DNA of 57,033 nt from Rhodospirillaceae bacterium (GTDB lineage Bacteria; Pseudomonadota; Alphaproteobacteria; Puniceispirillales; Puniceispirillaceae), in assembly GCA_002731315.1 (NCBI GenBank), contig PCBG01000011.1, positions 1-57,033 of the forward strand, written 5' to 3'. Both the position numbers and the translations under genes were made by a program. Below are positions 34,639 to 43,274 of this stretch, piece by piece. The notes below the pieces were generated by a model. It did not search any database. It had not been told where the DNA came from and saw nothing but the letters and a program-made list of their open reading frames with translations. Numbering within the stretch: the stretch's first letter is position 1; each line of letters opens with the position of its first letter.

Positions 34639-35847
34639 TCAGACCCGTTCCAGAATCAGGGCGCTGCCCTGGCCAACACCCACACACATGGTGCATAGTG
34701 CATGAACGGCATCGGGCGTATGCTGCAATTCCTCAACCGCACTCATCACAAGGCGGGCACCACTCATGCCGAGTGGGTGGCCCAGTGCGATGGCGCCACC
34801 ATTGCGATTGACGCGTGGGTCATCATCCTGCATGCCGAGATCGCGCATTGAGGCAAGCCCCTGCGCGGCGAAGGCTTCGTTGATTTCAATCACATCCATT
34901 GCGTTGAGCGAAAGTCCGGCAAGGTGTAGCGCTTTCTGGCTTGCAGGCACAGGCCCGATGCCCATGACCGCCGGTTCCACCCCGGCTGCGGCGGCGGACA
35001 CAACGCGTGCCCGCGGTGTCAGGCCATGCGCTTTGACCGAAGCCGCGCTTGCGACGATAATCGCGGCCGCCCCATCATTGACCCCGCTGGCGTTGCCGGC
35101 GGTTACCGTGCCATTCTCGCGGAACGGTGTTGGCAGTTTGGCAAGCTGTTCTAGTGTCGTTGCGGGACGCGGATGCTCGTCACAGTCAACGACGATCGGA
35201 TCGCCTTTGCGCTGCGGAATTTCAACCGGTGTAATCTCACGCGCAAGCCGGCCACTTTTGATAGCAGCACCGGCTTTTTGCTGTGATCGCTGAGCAAAGG
35301 CATCTTGGTCGCTGCGGCTGATATTCCAGCGCGCTGCCACATTTTCACCGGTTTCGGGCATCGAATCGGTGCCGTAGAGCGATTTCATCTGCCGGTTTAT
35401 AAAGCGCCAGCCGATGGTGGTGTCATAAATCTCGGCTTTGCGCGAAAAGGCACTGTCTGCCTTGGGCATGACAAAGGGCGCGCGGCTCATACTTTCCGAC
35501 CCGCCGGCGATGACAAGTGACGCTTCACCGGCCTTGATCATCCGGGCTGCAGCGCTCACCGCTTCCATGCCGGAAGCACATAACCGGTTGACCGTTATCC
35601 CAGGCACGCTTTGCGGCATTCCGGCCAACAGCAGGGCCATGCGGGCAATATTACGATTATCCTCCCCCGCCTGATTGGCCGCGCCATAAATCACCTCATC
35701 AATTGCACCCCATTCTACATCTGCATTTCGGGCGATGAGGGATTTCAGCGGGTGTGCCGCAAGATCATCGGCACGGACCGCTGACAGGCCTCCGCCAAAC
35801 CGGCCGATGGGGGTGCGCGTTGCATCGCAGATAAAGGCGTCACTCAT
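34639..35847 (-). CDS. Thiolase, 3-oxoadipyl-CoA thiolase-like
   Basis: 402 residues with all thiolase residues: nucleophile C90 (NRLCASGM), GGAIALGHPLG with the catalytic His, and the second Cys in CTMCVGVGQG. The opening ICDATRTPIGRFGGGLS and ANQAGEDNRNIARM closely match PcaF/PaaJ 3-oxoadipyl-CoA thiolases. It cleaves 3-oxoadipyl-CoA, or a related 3-oxoacyl-CoA, to acetyl-CoA and a shorter acyl-CoA. No other beta-ketoadipate genes are nearby, so the specific name rests on similarity as I recall it. It is divergent from the MBL hydrolase gene across about 200 nt. Confidence 0.85.
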   Translation of the reverse strand: MSDAFICDATRTPIGRFGGGLSAVRADDLAAHPLKSLIARNADVEWGAIDEVIYGAANQAGEDNRNIARMALLLAGMPQSVPGITVNRLCASGMEAVSAAARMIKAGEASLVIAGGSESMSRAPFVMPKADSAFSRKAEIYDTTIGWRFINRQMKSLYGTDSMPETGENVAARWNISRSDQDAFAQRSQQKAGAAIKSGRLAREITPVEIPQRKGDPIVVDCDEHPRPATTLEQLAKLPTPFRENGTVTAGNASGVNDGAAAIIVASAASVKAHGLTPRARVVSAAAAGVEPAVMGIGPVPASQKALHLAGLSLNAMDVIEINEAFAAQGLASMRDLGMQDDDPRVNRNGGAIALGHPLGMSGARLVMSAVEELQHTPDAVHALCTMCVGVGQGSALILERV

Positions 35848-35956
35848 GTTTATGTAACTCGCTTATATAATGTTGAATAGTCGTCTGAATGCGGGTGCTT
35901 CAGTCTATGCGGCGTGAAGTTCTCAAAGCCATGAAAAAATGCTGTAATGTCCTCAC

Positions 35957-35982
35957 AAGGGTGTTTCTTGGCTTGCACCCTT
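35957..35982. repeat. Perfect 7-bp inverted repeat between thiolase and MBL hydrolase genes
   Basis: AAGGGTG and its complement separated by 12 nt, within the divergent 206-nt gap. It could be an operator or a leader hairpin for the hydrolase gene that starts 72 nt downstream. No T-run follows on either strand, which argues against a terminator. Confidence 0.3.
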
Positions 35983-36053
35983 ATGCGCATCATGCTGTTT
36001 TGTCGGCAAGGCGGCGCTGGTCGCTGCATTCGGCCGGAAACAGGAAGTGAGAA

Positions 36054-36995
36054 ATGACTGAAAAGACTCCTCCGAATGAAAAGAATGCCGGTGGTGATGC
36101 TCTGAAGATAACGCTGCTTGGCACCGGCATCCCCAATGCGCAGATCAACGCCTTTGGAACGTCGACGCTTATTGAGGCGGGGGATGAAAAACTGCTGATT
36201 GATTGCGGGCGGGGCACTGCAATTCGCCTGTCCCAGCTGGGTTTGGGTGTCGGGTATATTGATCATATCATACTGTCACATTATCATTCTGACCACTACG
36301 CCGGTCTATTTGACGTGGTGATGACCGGCAGCATCCCGCAGAAGTTTGGTGGTCGACTGGGCCCATTGCATGTGTATGGGCCGCCCGGCATTGACCGCAT
36401 CGCTGAAGGGGCCTGGATCGCCTCAGGCCCTGACAGGGATATCCGCGTTGCCGACAATGAAATCGACCCTGAACATATGCGCATTATTCCGCATGAATAT
36501 CAGGAAGGCGTCGTTTATGACCGGGGCGGCTTATTGGTGCGTGCGATCAAGGTGGACCATGGCGACTTTATCGATATTGCCTATGGCTTCCGGGTCGAAT
36601 ATGGCGGCCGGGTCTTTGTGCACAGTCATGACACCCGATACAACGAAAACCTGATCGCCCAGGCAAAGGGCGCAGATATTTTTGTGCATGAGGTGGCGGC
36701 CGCACGCCCCGAAATTCAAGCGGCCAATCCGGCCATTGGCCTTGTTATGGCGCATCATGCCTCACCGGCAGAGGTTGGTCGTGTCTTCGCGCAGACACGA
36801 CCAAAGCTAGCACTCTTGACGCATATGGTGCTTCTGAATCCGGACCCTGTATCCGTTGAGGAAGTGATGGCCGATGTGGCTACCGAATATGACGGTACCG
36901 TTATGGTGGCCGAGGATCTGATGCGTTTTGAACTGGGCCGCAATATTTCGGTGATCCCCTATCACCATGGCGGCTGGCCGCATGGCAAAGTCTGA
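36054..36995 (+). CDS. MBL-fold metallo-hydrolase (RNase Z/arylsulfatase-like subgroup)
   Basis: 313 residues. The zinc-binding HxHxDH motif is HYHSDH in LSHYHSDHYAGL; further ligands fit SHDTRYNENL (Asp) and LLTHMVLL (His). Overall layout resembles RNase Z-like beta-lactamase-fold hydrolases, but the exosite arm of true RNase Z is not evident, so a small-molecule ester, lactone or sulfate hydrolase is more likely. AGGAAGTGAG precedes the ATG. Substrate unknown; it stands as a single gene before the UDP-sugar epimerase. Confidence 0.82.
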   Translation: MTEKTPPNEKNAGGDALKITLLGTGIPNAQINAFGTSTLIEAGDEKLLIDCGRGTAIRLSQLGLGVGYIDHIILSHYHSDHYAGLFDVVMTGSIPQKFGGRLGPLHVYGPPGIDRIAEGAWIASGPDRDIRVADNEIDPEHMRIIPHEYQEGVVYDRGGLLVRAIKVDHGDFIDIAYGFRVEYGGRVFVHSHDTRYNENLIAQAKGADIFVHEVAAARPEIQAANPAIGLVMAHHASPAEVGRVFAQTRPKLALLTHMVLLNPDPVSVEEVMADVATEYDGTVMVAEDLMRFELGRNISVIPYHHGGWPHGKV

Positions 36996-37061
36996 TATGT
37001 CGGTCACCGCCACTTATGTCATGGATAACTATCCTTTGAATTTTGGAGATTTCGTCCGTTG

Positions 37062-38075
37062 ATGAAGGTTCTGCTAACAGGCGCAGCCGGGTTTATCGGC
37101 ATGCATTGTATTGAACGTCTGCTGGCGCGAGGTGAAAATGTTGTGGGCATCGACAATCTGAATGATTATTACGATGTCACGTTGAAGGAATCGCGCCTTG
37201 CGCGGATCGCTGACCATCCTGCCTTCCGGTTTCATCGCGCTTCGATCGAGGACAAGGAAGCGATGGCCGGCATCTTTGCCGCAGAAAAGCCCGATCACGT
37301 TATCCATTTGGCGGCGCAGGCGGGGGTACGCTATTCGCTGCAAAACCCGCATGCCTATATCGACGCCAATCTGCAGGGCTTTATAAATATCCTTGAAGGT
37401 TGCAGGCACAGTGATGTGGCGCATCTTGTCTATGCCAGCTCATCCTCGGTCTATGGCGGTAATACGCAGATGCCCTTCAGCGAGCATAATAGTGTGGACC
37501 ATCCGGTTTCGCTTTATGCGGCGACGAAAAAGGCAAATGAGCTGATGGCGCATACCTATAGCCATCTTTATGACCTGCCTACCACCGGGTTGCGGTTTTT
37601 TACTGTGTATGGCCCCTGGGGCCGGCCCGACATGGCGCTGTTTCTGTTCGCCGATGCCATCCGCAACGGACGGCCGATCGATGTTTTTAATCAGGGCGCG
37701 ATGGTGCGCGATTTCACCTTTATTGATGATATTGTCGAAGGGGTGATCCGCGTTCTAGATAAGACAGCCACGCCCAATCCCAATTTTGATCCGATGAACC
37801 CAGATCCAGGCAGCTCGACGGCGCCTTTCCGAGTGTTCAATATCGGAAATGGCAATCCGACTTCTCTAATGGATTACATCGGCGCGCTGGAAGATGCGCT
37901 CGGCATGACAGCGGAAAAGAATATGATGCCGATGCAGCCGGGCGACGTCCCGGCGACAAGTGCGGACACATCAGAATTGCGAGAATGGGTCGGATTTGCC
38001 CCTAACACCAATGTGCGCGCCGGCGTGCAACGCTTCGTTGACTGGTATGTCGGCTATTATGGCCGCAATGTCTAG
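37062..38075 (+). CDS. UDP-glucuronate 4-epimerase-like SDR
   Basis: 337 residues from ATG 37062. GAAGFIGMH is the NAD loop, [17 protein letters not shown] and [22 protein letters not shown] are strongly typical of UDP-glucuronate 4-epimerases, SSSSVYGG holds the catalytic Ser and YAATKKANE the Tyr-Lys pair. It makes UDP-galacturonate for surface polysaccharide. It sits about 13 kb away from the glycan locus on the GC-rich side. Its stop codon overlaps that of hpaR on the other strand (CTAG at 38072-38075). Confidence 0.9.
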   Translation: MKVLLTGAAGFIGMHCIERLLARGENVVGIDNLNDYYDVTLKESRLARIADHPAFRFHRASIEDKEAMAGIFAAEKPDHVIHLAAQAGVRYSLQNPHAYIDANLQGFINILEGCRHSDVAHLVYASSSSVYGGNTQMPFSEHNSVDHPVSLYAATKKANELMAHTYSHLYDLPTTGLRFFTVYGPWGRPDMALFLFADAIRNGRPIDVFNQGAMVRDFTFIDDIVEGVIRVLDKTATPNPNFDPMNPDPGSSTAPFRVFNIGNGNPTSLMDYIGALEDALGMTAEKNMMPMQPGDVPATSADTSELREWVGFAPNTNVRAGVQRFVDWYVGYYGRNV

Positions 38076-38515
38076 CGCGCATCGGGTATTTCCAAACAGG
38101 CTCGTAATCTGTTCAGCGTATCCACAAGCTGGCGGGTGTCATCGGTGCCAAACGCCGCTTCAATAGTGGCATATTTTTCTTGTGATGTTATCCATGTGCG
38201 ATCAAACAGCGCCTGTCCTTTCTCGGTCAGTCGCACAACGCGCTGCCTGCGGTCGGATGTGGGTACATTTTCGACAAGCTGTTCTGTTGCCAGAAAGCGC
38301 AGAATGCGGCTGAGTGATGGCGGCAGGATAACACAGCGGTCTGACAGGGTGGTGGTGTCCAGCTGATGTCCGCCGGCCAGGGCACGGATCACCCGCCATT
38401 GTTGCAATGTCAGCCCGGCTGCGACTACATGTTCGCGAAACAGGGCGGTAACCGCATCCCGCGCGCGCAGCAAAGCTATGGTCAGCGACTCATCGTATTG
38501 CGGCGTTTCAGTCAT
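38072..38515 (-). CDS. hpaR: MarR-family regulator of homoprotocatechuate degradation
   Basis: 147 residues from ATG 38515, which overlaps the end of hpaF by 8 nt; an earlier in-frame start would lie deeper in hpaF. A winged-helix MarR fold: [31 protein letters not shown] (recognition helix) and [15 protein letters not shown] (wing). HpaR represses the hpa meta-cleavage genes and is relieved by homoprotocatechuate or a precursor in enteric bacteria. Its place beside hpaF and divergent from hpaE supports the same role; the candidate operator is at 38976-38991. Confidence 0.88.
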   Translation of the reverse strand: MTETPQYDESLTIALLRARDAVTALFREHVVAAGLTLQQWRVIRALAGGHQLDTTTLSDRCVILPPSLSRILRFLATEQLVENVPTSDRRQRVVRLTEKGQALFDRTWITSQEKYATIEAAFGTDDTRQLVDTLNRLRACLEIPDAR

Positions 38516-38912
38516 TGCTACCATCCTTGCCGGCAAGATACGCATGCAGCGTATTGAACCGTTTTTCGGCAAAGCGAGGCTCTATCTCCATAACCTCCAG
38601 TGACAGGGCAAAGGGCCGGTCATCAAGCGCAGATTTCAACCACTCCTCTGCAGCGGCGTAAAGTGTTTCTGTAACATTATGCCGTGTTTTTGCGTCCCGA
38701 CCCCGTCCCATCCGGACGGTTATATCCACAAAGCCCAAATTCGGTTTACCATCTGCCACCGTGCATACGTCAACACGCGTGCCCCGCACCCGTATGCCGC
38801 CAAGCGGAAACACACCACTATCGATCATTGTATCGCGCATGACGTCACAAAAAGCTTGCAAGTCTAGAACGGGTTCCAGATTGGCTGAATATTCAAAACT
38901 GAAATGTGCCAT
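38508..38912 (-). CDS. hpaF: 5-carboxymethyl-2-hydroxymuconate isomerase, catalytic Pro replaced by Ala
   Basis: 134 residues, the length of the CHMI family, with a strong AGGAGG ribosome site fixing the start. FPLGGIRVRGTRVD and the general layout match HpaF, which tautomerises 5-carboxymethyl-2-hydroxymuconate after HpaE. Known members use the N-terminal proline (MPH...), exposed after Met removal, as catalytic base. Here the start reads MAHFSFEYS, so Ala occupies that place. Either activity is reduced or changed, or another residue takes over. It is co-transcribed with hpaR and divergent from hpaEDGHI. Confidence 0.85.
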   Translation of the reverse strand: MAHFSFEYSANLEPVLDLQAFCDVMRDTMIDSGVFPLGGIRVRGTRVDVCTVADGKPNLGFVDITVRMGRGRDAKTRHNVTETLYAAAEEWLKSALDDRPFALSLEVMEIEPRFAEKRFNTLHAYLAGKDGSND

Positions 38913-38954
38913 CTATATCCTCCTCTTTCCATGCAAGCTTTATTGCCGCTAAGG

Positions 38955-38991
38955 TTGACAGGTAATAAAAAATACTTAACTTGTGAATTAA
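38955..38991 (+). promoter_or_regulatory. Candidate hpaE promoter with overlapping MarR-type operator
   Basis: In the 116-nt divergent gap between hpaF and hpaE, a perfect TTGACA lies at 38955-38960. An imperfect palindrome TTAACTTGTGAATTAA at 38976-38991 covers the place where the -10 box should be, the usual arrangement for MarR-family repression. No strong -10 match is seen, so the assignment is tentative. Confidence 0.35.
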
Positions 38992-39028
38992 ATAACATCC
39001 TTTAACTAAGTCAATGAGATGACACCAT

Positions 39029-40549
39029 ATGACCCTCGCTGACAACCTTTCTCGTGCTGAAACGCTGTTACAACAGGTTGGCAGTACGCCAATCCTAAAC
39101 CACATTGCCGGTGCGGCGGTGCCTGCCGAATCAGGCAAGACATTTGAAACCGTGTCACCTGTAGATATGCGCCGCATCGCCGATGTGGCACGCGGTGACA
39201 CGGCTGATATTGATCGTGCTGCCCGCGCAGCGACAGAAGCCTTTGCGGAATGGCGTGATATGGCCGGGGCCAAACGCAAGGCCATATTGCACCGGATTGC
39301 CGACGGCATTGTGGCGCGTGCGGATGATATTGCGCTGCTGGAATCTATGGATACCGGACAGGCCCTGCGCTTCATGTCAAAGGCCGCGCTGCGCGCGGCC
39401 GAGAATTTCCGCTTTTTTGCCGATCTGGCGCCAACCGCACGTGACGGCAAAAGCCTGTTTGCGCCTGACCAGATAAATGTTACCTCGCGCAGGCCGATCG
39501 GGCCGGTGGGGATTATCACGCCCTGGAACACGCCCTTCATGCTCTCCAGCTGGAAGATCGCACCGGCGCTGGCGGCGGGATGCACCATTGTTCATAAGCC
39601 GGCGGAACTGTCTCCGGTGACGGCCCGTCTGTTGATGGATATCGCCGAAGAGTCCGGCTTGCCCCCGGGTGTCTGGAACCTTGTGAATGGTATGGGTGAG
39701 GAGGCTGGCCGCGCATTGACCGAACATCCGCTGATAAAGGCGATTGCCTTTGTCGGGGAAAGCGCCACCGGCAAGATGATTATGCGCCAGGGCGCTGAAA
39801 CGCTGAAACGGGTCCATTTTGAGCTTGGTGGCAAGAACCCGGTCGTGGTGTTTGCCGATGCTGATCTGGAACGCGCTGCAGACGCCGCGGCCTTTATGAT
39901 CTATTCGCTGAATGGCGAGCGCTGCACCTCTTCCAGCCGGGTGCTTGTCGAACAATTGGTGCATGACGAATTCGTTGCGATCCTTGCTGACAAGGCAAAG
40001 CGGCTGAAGGTCGGCCATCCGCTGGCCCCGGAAACGGTTGTCGGCCCATTGATCCACCCCAAGCATGAAGCAAAGGTGCTGTCCTATTTCGATATAGCAC
40101 GGGATGAGGGCGTCACCATGGCGGCGGGTGGTGGTAAGCTGACTGACGGTGATTTGGGCGCTGGGTGTTTTGTTGCACCAACGCTGTTTACCGGCGCAAG
40201 GCAGGATATGCGCATTGCCCGTGAAGAAATTTTCGGACCGGTGCTGACCGCCATCCCCTTTGCCGACGAGTCAGAAGCTCTGGCCATCGCCAATGATGTC
40301 GATTACGGCCTTGCTGGCTATCTGTGGACAGATGACACCATGCGCGCATTACGCTTTAGCGATGCCATGGAGGCTGGCATGATCTGGGTAAATTCGGAAA
40401 ATGTTCGGCATCTGCCGACCCCGTTCGGCGGACTCAAGGATTCAGGTATCGGCCGTGATGGCGGTGACTGGTCTTTTGATTTTTATATGGAAACGCGCAA
40501 TGTGGCCTTTGCATCGGCCCCCCGTGCGGTTCCGAAACTCGGCCTGTAG
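39029..40549 (+). CDS. hpaE: 5-carboxymethyl-2-hydroxymuconate semialdehyde dehydrogenase
   Basis: 506 residues in the aldehyde dehydrogenase superfamily: N167 in TPWNTP, E265 in ELGGK and the nucleophile C299 in GERCTSSSR are all present. Length and neighbours match HpaE, which oxidises the ring-cleavage semialdehyde to 5-carboxymethyl-2-hydroxymuconate with NAD+. It is the first gene of the plus-strand hpa operon; hpaD begins 11 nt after its stop. Confidence 0.93.
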   Translation: MTLADNLSRAETLLQQVGSTPILNHIAGAAVPAESGKTFETVSPVDMRRIADVARGDTADIDRAARAATEAFAEWRDMAGAKRKAILHRIADGIVARADDIALLESMDTGQALRFMSKAALRAAENFRFFADLAPTARDGKSLFAPDQINVTSRRPIGPVGIITPWNTPFMLSSWKIAPALAAGCTIVHKPAELSPVTARLLMDIAEESGLPPGVWNLVNGMGEEAGRALTEHPLIKAIAFVGESATGKMIMRQGAETLKRVHFELGGKNPVVVFADADLERAADAAAFMIYSLNGERCTSSSRVLVEQLVHDEFVAILADKAKRLKVGHPLAPETVVGPLIHPKHEAKVLSYFDIARDEGVTMAAGGGKLTDGDLGAGCFVAPTLFTGARQDMRIAREEIFGPVLTAIPFADESEALAIANDVDYGLAGYLWTDDTMRALRFSDAMEAGMIWVNSENVRHLPTPFGGLKDSGIGRDGGDWSFDFYMETRNVAFASAPRAVPKLGL

Positions 40550-40560
40550 GAGGTGCGCCC

Positions 40561-41541
40561 ATGCCTGTGCCGGCCTTTAATCTGTACCCGCCTTTCAACA
40601 TTGTCCGCGTTTCGCATACCGAGCTTGTGGTCAGTGATCTTGCTGCCAGTCGCGGCTTTTATGTCGAAACGCTGGGCATGCAGGTGACACATGAAGACAG
40701 CCGCCAGATTTGCCTGCGAGCAATGGAAGAGCGCGGGCATCACTGTCTGGTGCTGACCAGGGGCGATGCGCCCAGTTGCACCTATCTGGCCTTCCGCCTC
40801 TATTCTGAGGATGACGTCGACAAGGCGGCCACCTATTTCAGTGCCAAGGGCATGCTAATCGAATGGGTGGAACGGCCCTTTCAGGGACGCACTTTGCGGG
40901 TGCTTGACCCGCATGGTATTCCGCTGGAGTTCTATTTTGAAATGGAACGGTTGCCGACAATTCACCAGCAATATGCGCGTTACACTGGCGTAAAGCCTCT
41001 ACGGATTGACCATTTCAACTGTTTTTCGCCAAATGTCGATGCCAGCGTCGGTTTCTATAATGATCTGGGCTTCCGCACGACTGAATATACCGAGGATGCG
41101 GAAACCGGCCATCTGTGGGCGGCATGGATGCATCGCAAAGGCGGTGTACATGATATTGCCTTTACCAATGGTACCGGCCCGCGGCTGCATCACATTGCCT
41201 TCTGGGTGCCGACGCCGATGAATATAATCGACCTGCTGGATGTCATGTCTACCACCGGTTATGTCGATAATATCGAACGCGGGCCCGGGCGGCACGGCAT
41301 TGCCAATGCCTTTTTTCTCTACATTCTAGACCCAGATGGCCACCGGACCGAAATCTATTGTTCGGACTATCAGACGGTCGATCCGGATCACGAACCCATC
41401 CACTGGGATCTCAAGGACCCGCAGCGCCAGACCCTGTGGGGCGCACCCGCCCCGAAATCATGGTTTGAGCAGGGAACGGTGTTTGCCGGCACCGCCCCCC
41501 GCGGGGCGGACCTCAAGGCCCAGCCAATTGTAGCCCCCTGA
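40561..41541 (+). CDS. hpaD: 3,4-dihydroxyphenylacetate 2,3-dioxygenase (VOC extradiol type)
   Basis: 326 residues made of two vicinal-oxygen-chelate domains. The metal triad is His151 (RIDHFNC), His210 or His211 (RLHHIAFW) and Glu264 (TEIYCSDY), as in the Brevibacterium/Arthrobacter homoprotocatechuate dioxygenases rather than the unrelated LigB-type HpaD of E. coli. It cleaves the ring next to the hydroxyls to give 5-carboxymethyl-2-hydroxymuconate semialdehyde. GGAGG precedes the ATG. Confidence 0.92.
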   Translation: MPVPAFNLYPPFNIVRVSHTELVVSDLAASRGFYVETLGMQVTHEDSRQICLRAMEERGHHCLVLTRGDAPSCTYLAFRLYSEDDVDKAATYFSAKGMLIEWVERPFQGRTLRVLDPHGIPLEFYFEMERLPTIHQQYARYTGVKPLRIDHFNCFSPNVDASVGFYNDLGFRTTEYTEDAETGHLWAAWMHRKGGVHDIAFTNGTGPRLHHIAFWVPTPMNIIDLLDVMSTTGYVDNIERGPGRHGIANAFFLYILDPDGHRTEIYCSDYQTVDPDHEPIHWDLKDPQRQTLWGAPAPKSWFEQGTVFAGTAPRGADLKAQPIVAP

Positions 41542-41559
41542 ACGCTGGAGACCCGTTTA

Positions 41560-42426
41560 ATGCCACAGCTTGTGACGTTTTCACGCAAGGATGATCCACA
41601 CCGCAAACCATGTTTTGGCCGGTTGGATGGCAATGCCATTACCGATCTGACAGATAGATTCAAGGGCCGGTTTTCCAGCCTCAGTGATGCCGCAAATGCC
41701 GGGGCGCTGGATAGCCTGTTCGACGCGTCGGGTCCGGCAGCGCTGACACGCGATGATGTAATGCTGCACGCACCTCTGAAAACCCCCGGCAAGATCATCT
41801 GTGTAGGGGTCAATTTCCCAGATCGCAATTCGGAATATAAGGATGGACAGTCGGCGCCACCGAACCCGTCACTATTCATTCGTTTTCCAGCCACATTCGT
41901 GGGGCATGATGATGACTTGGTTAGGCCGCCGGAATCCGAACAGCTGGATTATGAGGGCGAGATCGTGATTGTCATTGGTACCGCTGGCCGTCGAATTGCG
42001 GCAGATGATGCATGGAGGCACATCGCTGCCGTGACATTATGCAATGAAGGCACCATCCGCGATTGGTTGCGGCATGCAAAATTCAACGTGACACAGGGCA
42101 AAAACTGGGAAAGGTCCGGAGCAATGGGGCCTGGCCTCCGGCGCTTCAGCGGACCGGATATGCTCGCTGATATCGAGCTGACAACCCGCGTTAATGGCGA
42201 GATCCGCCAGCGGGACCGTACCAGCCAGATGATTTTCGATTTCCCCTATATCATTAATTATGTCTCGACCTTCATCTCACTGGAACCGGGCGATGTTCTG
42301 GTATGCGGCACTCCAACCGGTGCCGGTGCCCGTTTTGATCCACCAAAATGGCTTTGCCCCGGTGACGTGGTAGAGGTCAGTGCGGACGGGTTGGGAACCC
42401 TGCGCAATGGTGTGCGCGACGAATAG
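41560..42426 (+). CDS. hpaG: HpaG-like decarboxylase/isomerase (fumarylacetoacetase fold)
   Basis: 288 residues of the FAH family: KIICVGVNFPDRN, the metal-binding residues in LDYEGEIVIVIG (Glu pair), GKNWERSGAMGP and CGTPTGAG. In the pathway it decarboxylates 5-oxo-pent-3-ene-1,2,5-tricarboxylate (OPET) and isomerises the product. A single FAH domain is present, where E. coli HpaG has two fused. Between hpaD and hpaH, with short gaps. Confidence 0.88.
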   Translation: MPQLVTFSRKDDPHRKPCFGRLDGNAITDLTDRFKGRFSSLSDAANAGALDSLFDASGPAALTRDDVMLHAPLKTPGKIICVGVNFPDRNSEYKDGQSAPPNPSLFIRFPATFVGHDDDLVRPPESEQLDYEGEIVIVIGTAGRRIAADDAWRHIAAVTLCNEGTIRDWLRHAKFNVTQGKNWERSGAMGPGLRRFSGPDMLADIELTTRVNGEIRQRDRTSQMIFDFPYIINYVSTFISLEPGDVLVCGTPTGAGARFDPPKWLCPGDVVEVSADGLGTLRNGVRDE

Positions 42427-42432
42427 GAGGGC

Positions 42433-43245
42433 ATGATGCCTGTATTGAGTGAGGCTAATGCAGTCGCCTGTGGCGCGGCACTGTTCGAGGCCGAGGCCAA
42501 CCGGACGCAAATCCGTATGATGACAGCTGAAAATCCGGGTATGGATATGGATGATGCCTATGCCATTCAGGCAGCCTTTGTGCAGTGCAAGCTGGATGCA
42601 GGCGGGCAAATCAATGGCTGGAAAATCGGGCTGACATCAAAGGCCATGCAATATGCGCTGGGTATCGATATTCCCGACAGTGGTATCCTGTTTAAGGATA
42701 TGGTGTTCGACCATGGCGGCACGGTGCCGGATGACCGGTTCATCGAACCGCGCATCGAGGCGGAGATTGCCTTTATCATGAAAACCGACCTTTTCGGGGC
42801 TGACATTACCCGTGATGACGTGATCGTTGCGACCGAGGCGGTGGCGCCGGCGCTGGAAATCCTTGATACGCGCATCTATCGCGCTGACCCGCAAAGCGGG
42901 GCCGCCCGCACAGTACTGGATACGATTTCCGATAATGCGGCGAATGCCGGGTTGGTCATGGGCGATATGCGGCATCCGGTAGATGCGTTTGACCTGCGCC
43001 GTGTCGGGGCGATTGTACGCCGCAATGACGCGGTCGAGGAAACAGGTCTCGGCGCCGGTGTTCTGGGCGATCCGGCGCTCAGCATGGCATGGCTTGTCCA
43101 CAGGCTTGCCAGCTATGGTGACGGGTTGCGGGCCGGGGATATTGTTCTGTCGGGCAGCTTTGTGCGCCCGATAGAGGCACGGCATGGGGACCACTTCATT
43201 GCGGATTACGGTCCGTTTGGTACTGTCGATATCGCATTCGCTTAA
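42433..43245 (+). CDS. hpaH: 2-oxo-hept-4-ene-1,7-dioate hydratase
   Basis: 270 residues of the MhpD/HpaH hydratase family. GWKIGLTSKAMQ, the metal ligands in FIEPRIEAEIAFIM (Glu pair), and VLSGSFVRPI are typical. It adds water to 2-oxo-hept-4-ene-1,7-dioate to give 4-hydroxy-2-oxoheptane-1,7-dioate, the substrate of HpaI. Starts ATGATG after TAGGAGG, 6 nt downstream of hpaG. Confidence 0.93.
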   Translation: MMPVLSEANAVACGAALFEAEANRTQIRMMTAENPGMDMDDAYAIQAAFVQCKLDAGGQINGWKIGLTSKAMQYALGIDIPDSGILFKDMVFDHGGTVPDDRFIEPRIEAEIAFIMKTDLFGADITRDDVIVATEAVAPALEILDTRIYRADPQSGAARTVLDTISDNAANAGLVMGDMRHPVDAFDLRRVGAIVRRNDAVEETGLGAGVLGDPALSMAWLVHRLASYGDGLRAGDIVLSGSFVRPIEARHGDHFIADYGPFGTVDIAFA

Positions 43246-43274
43246 TCGCATTATTGGTTTTGGAGGGACGTGCA

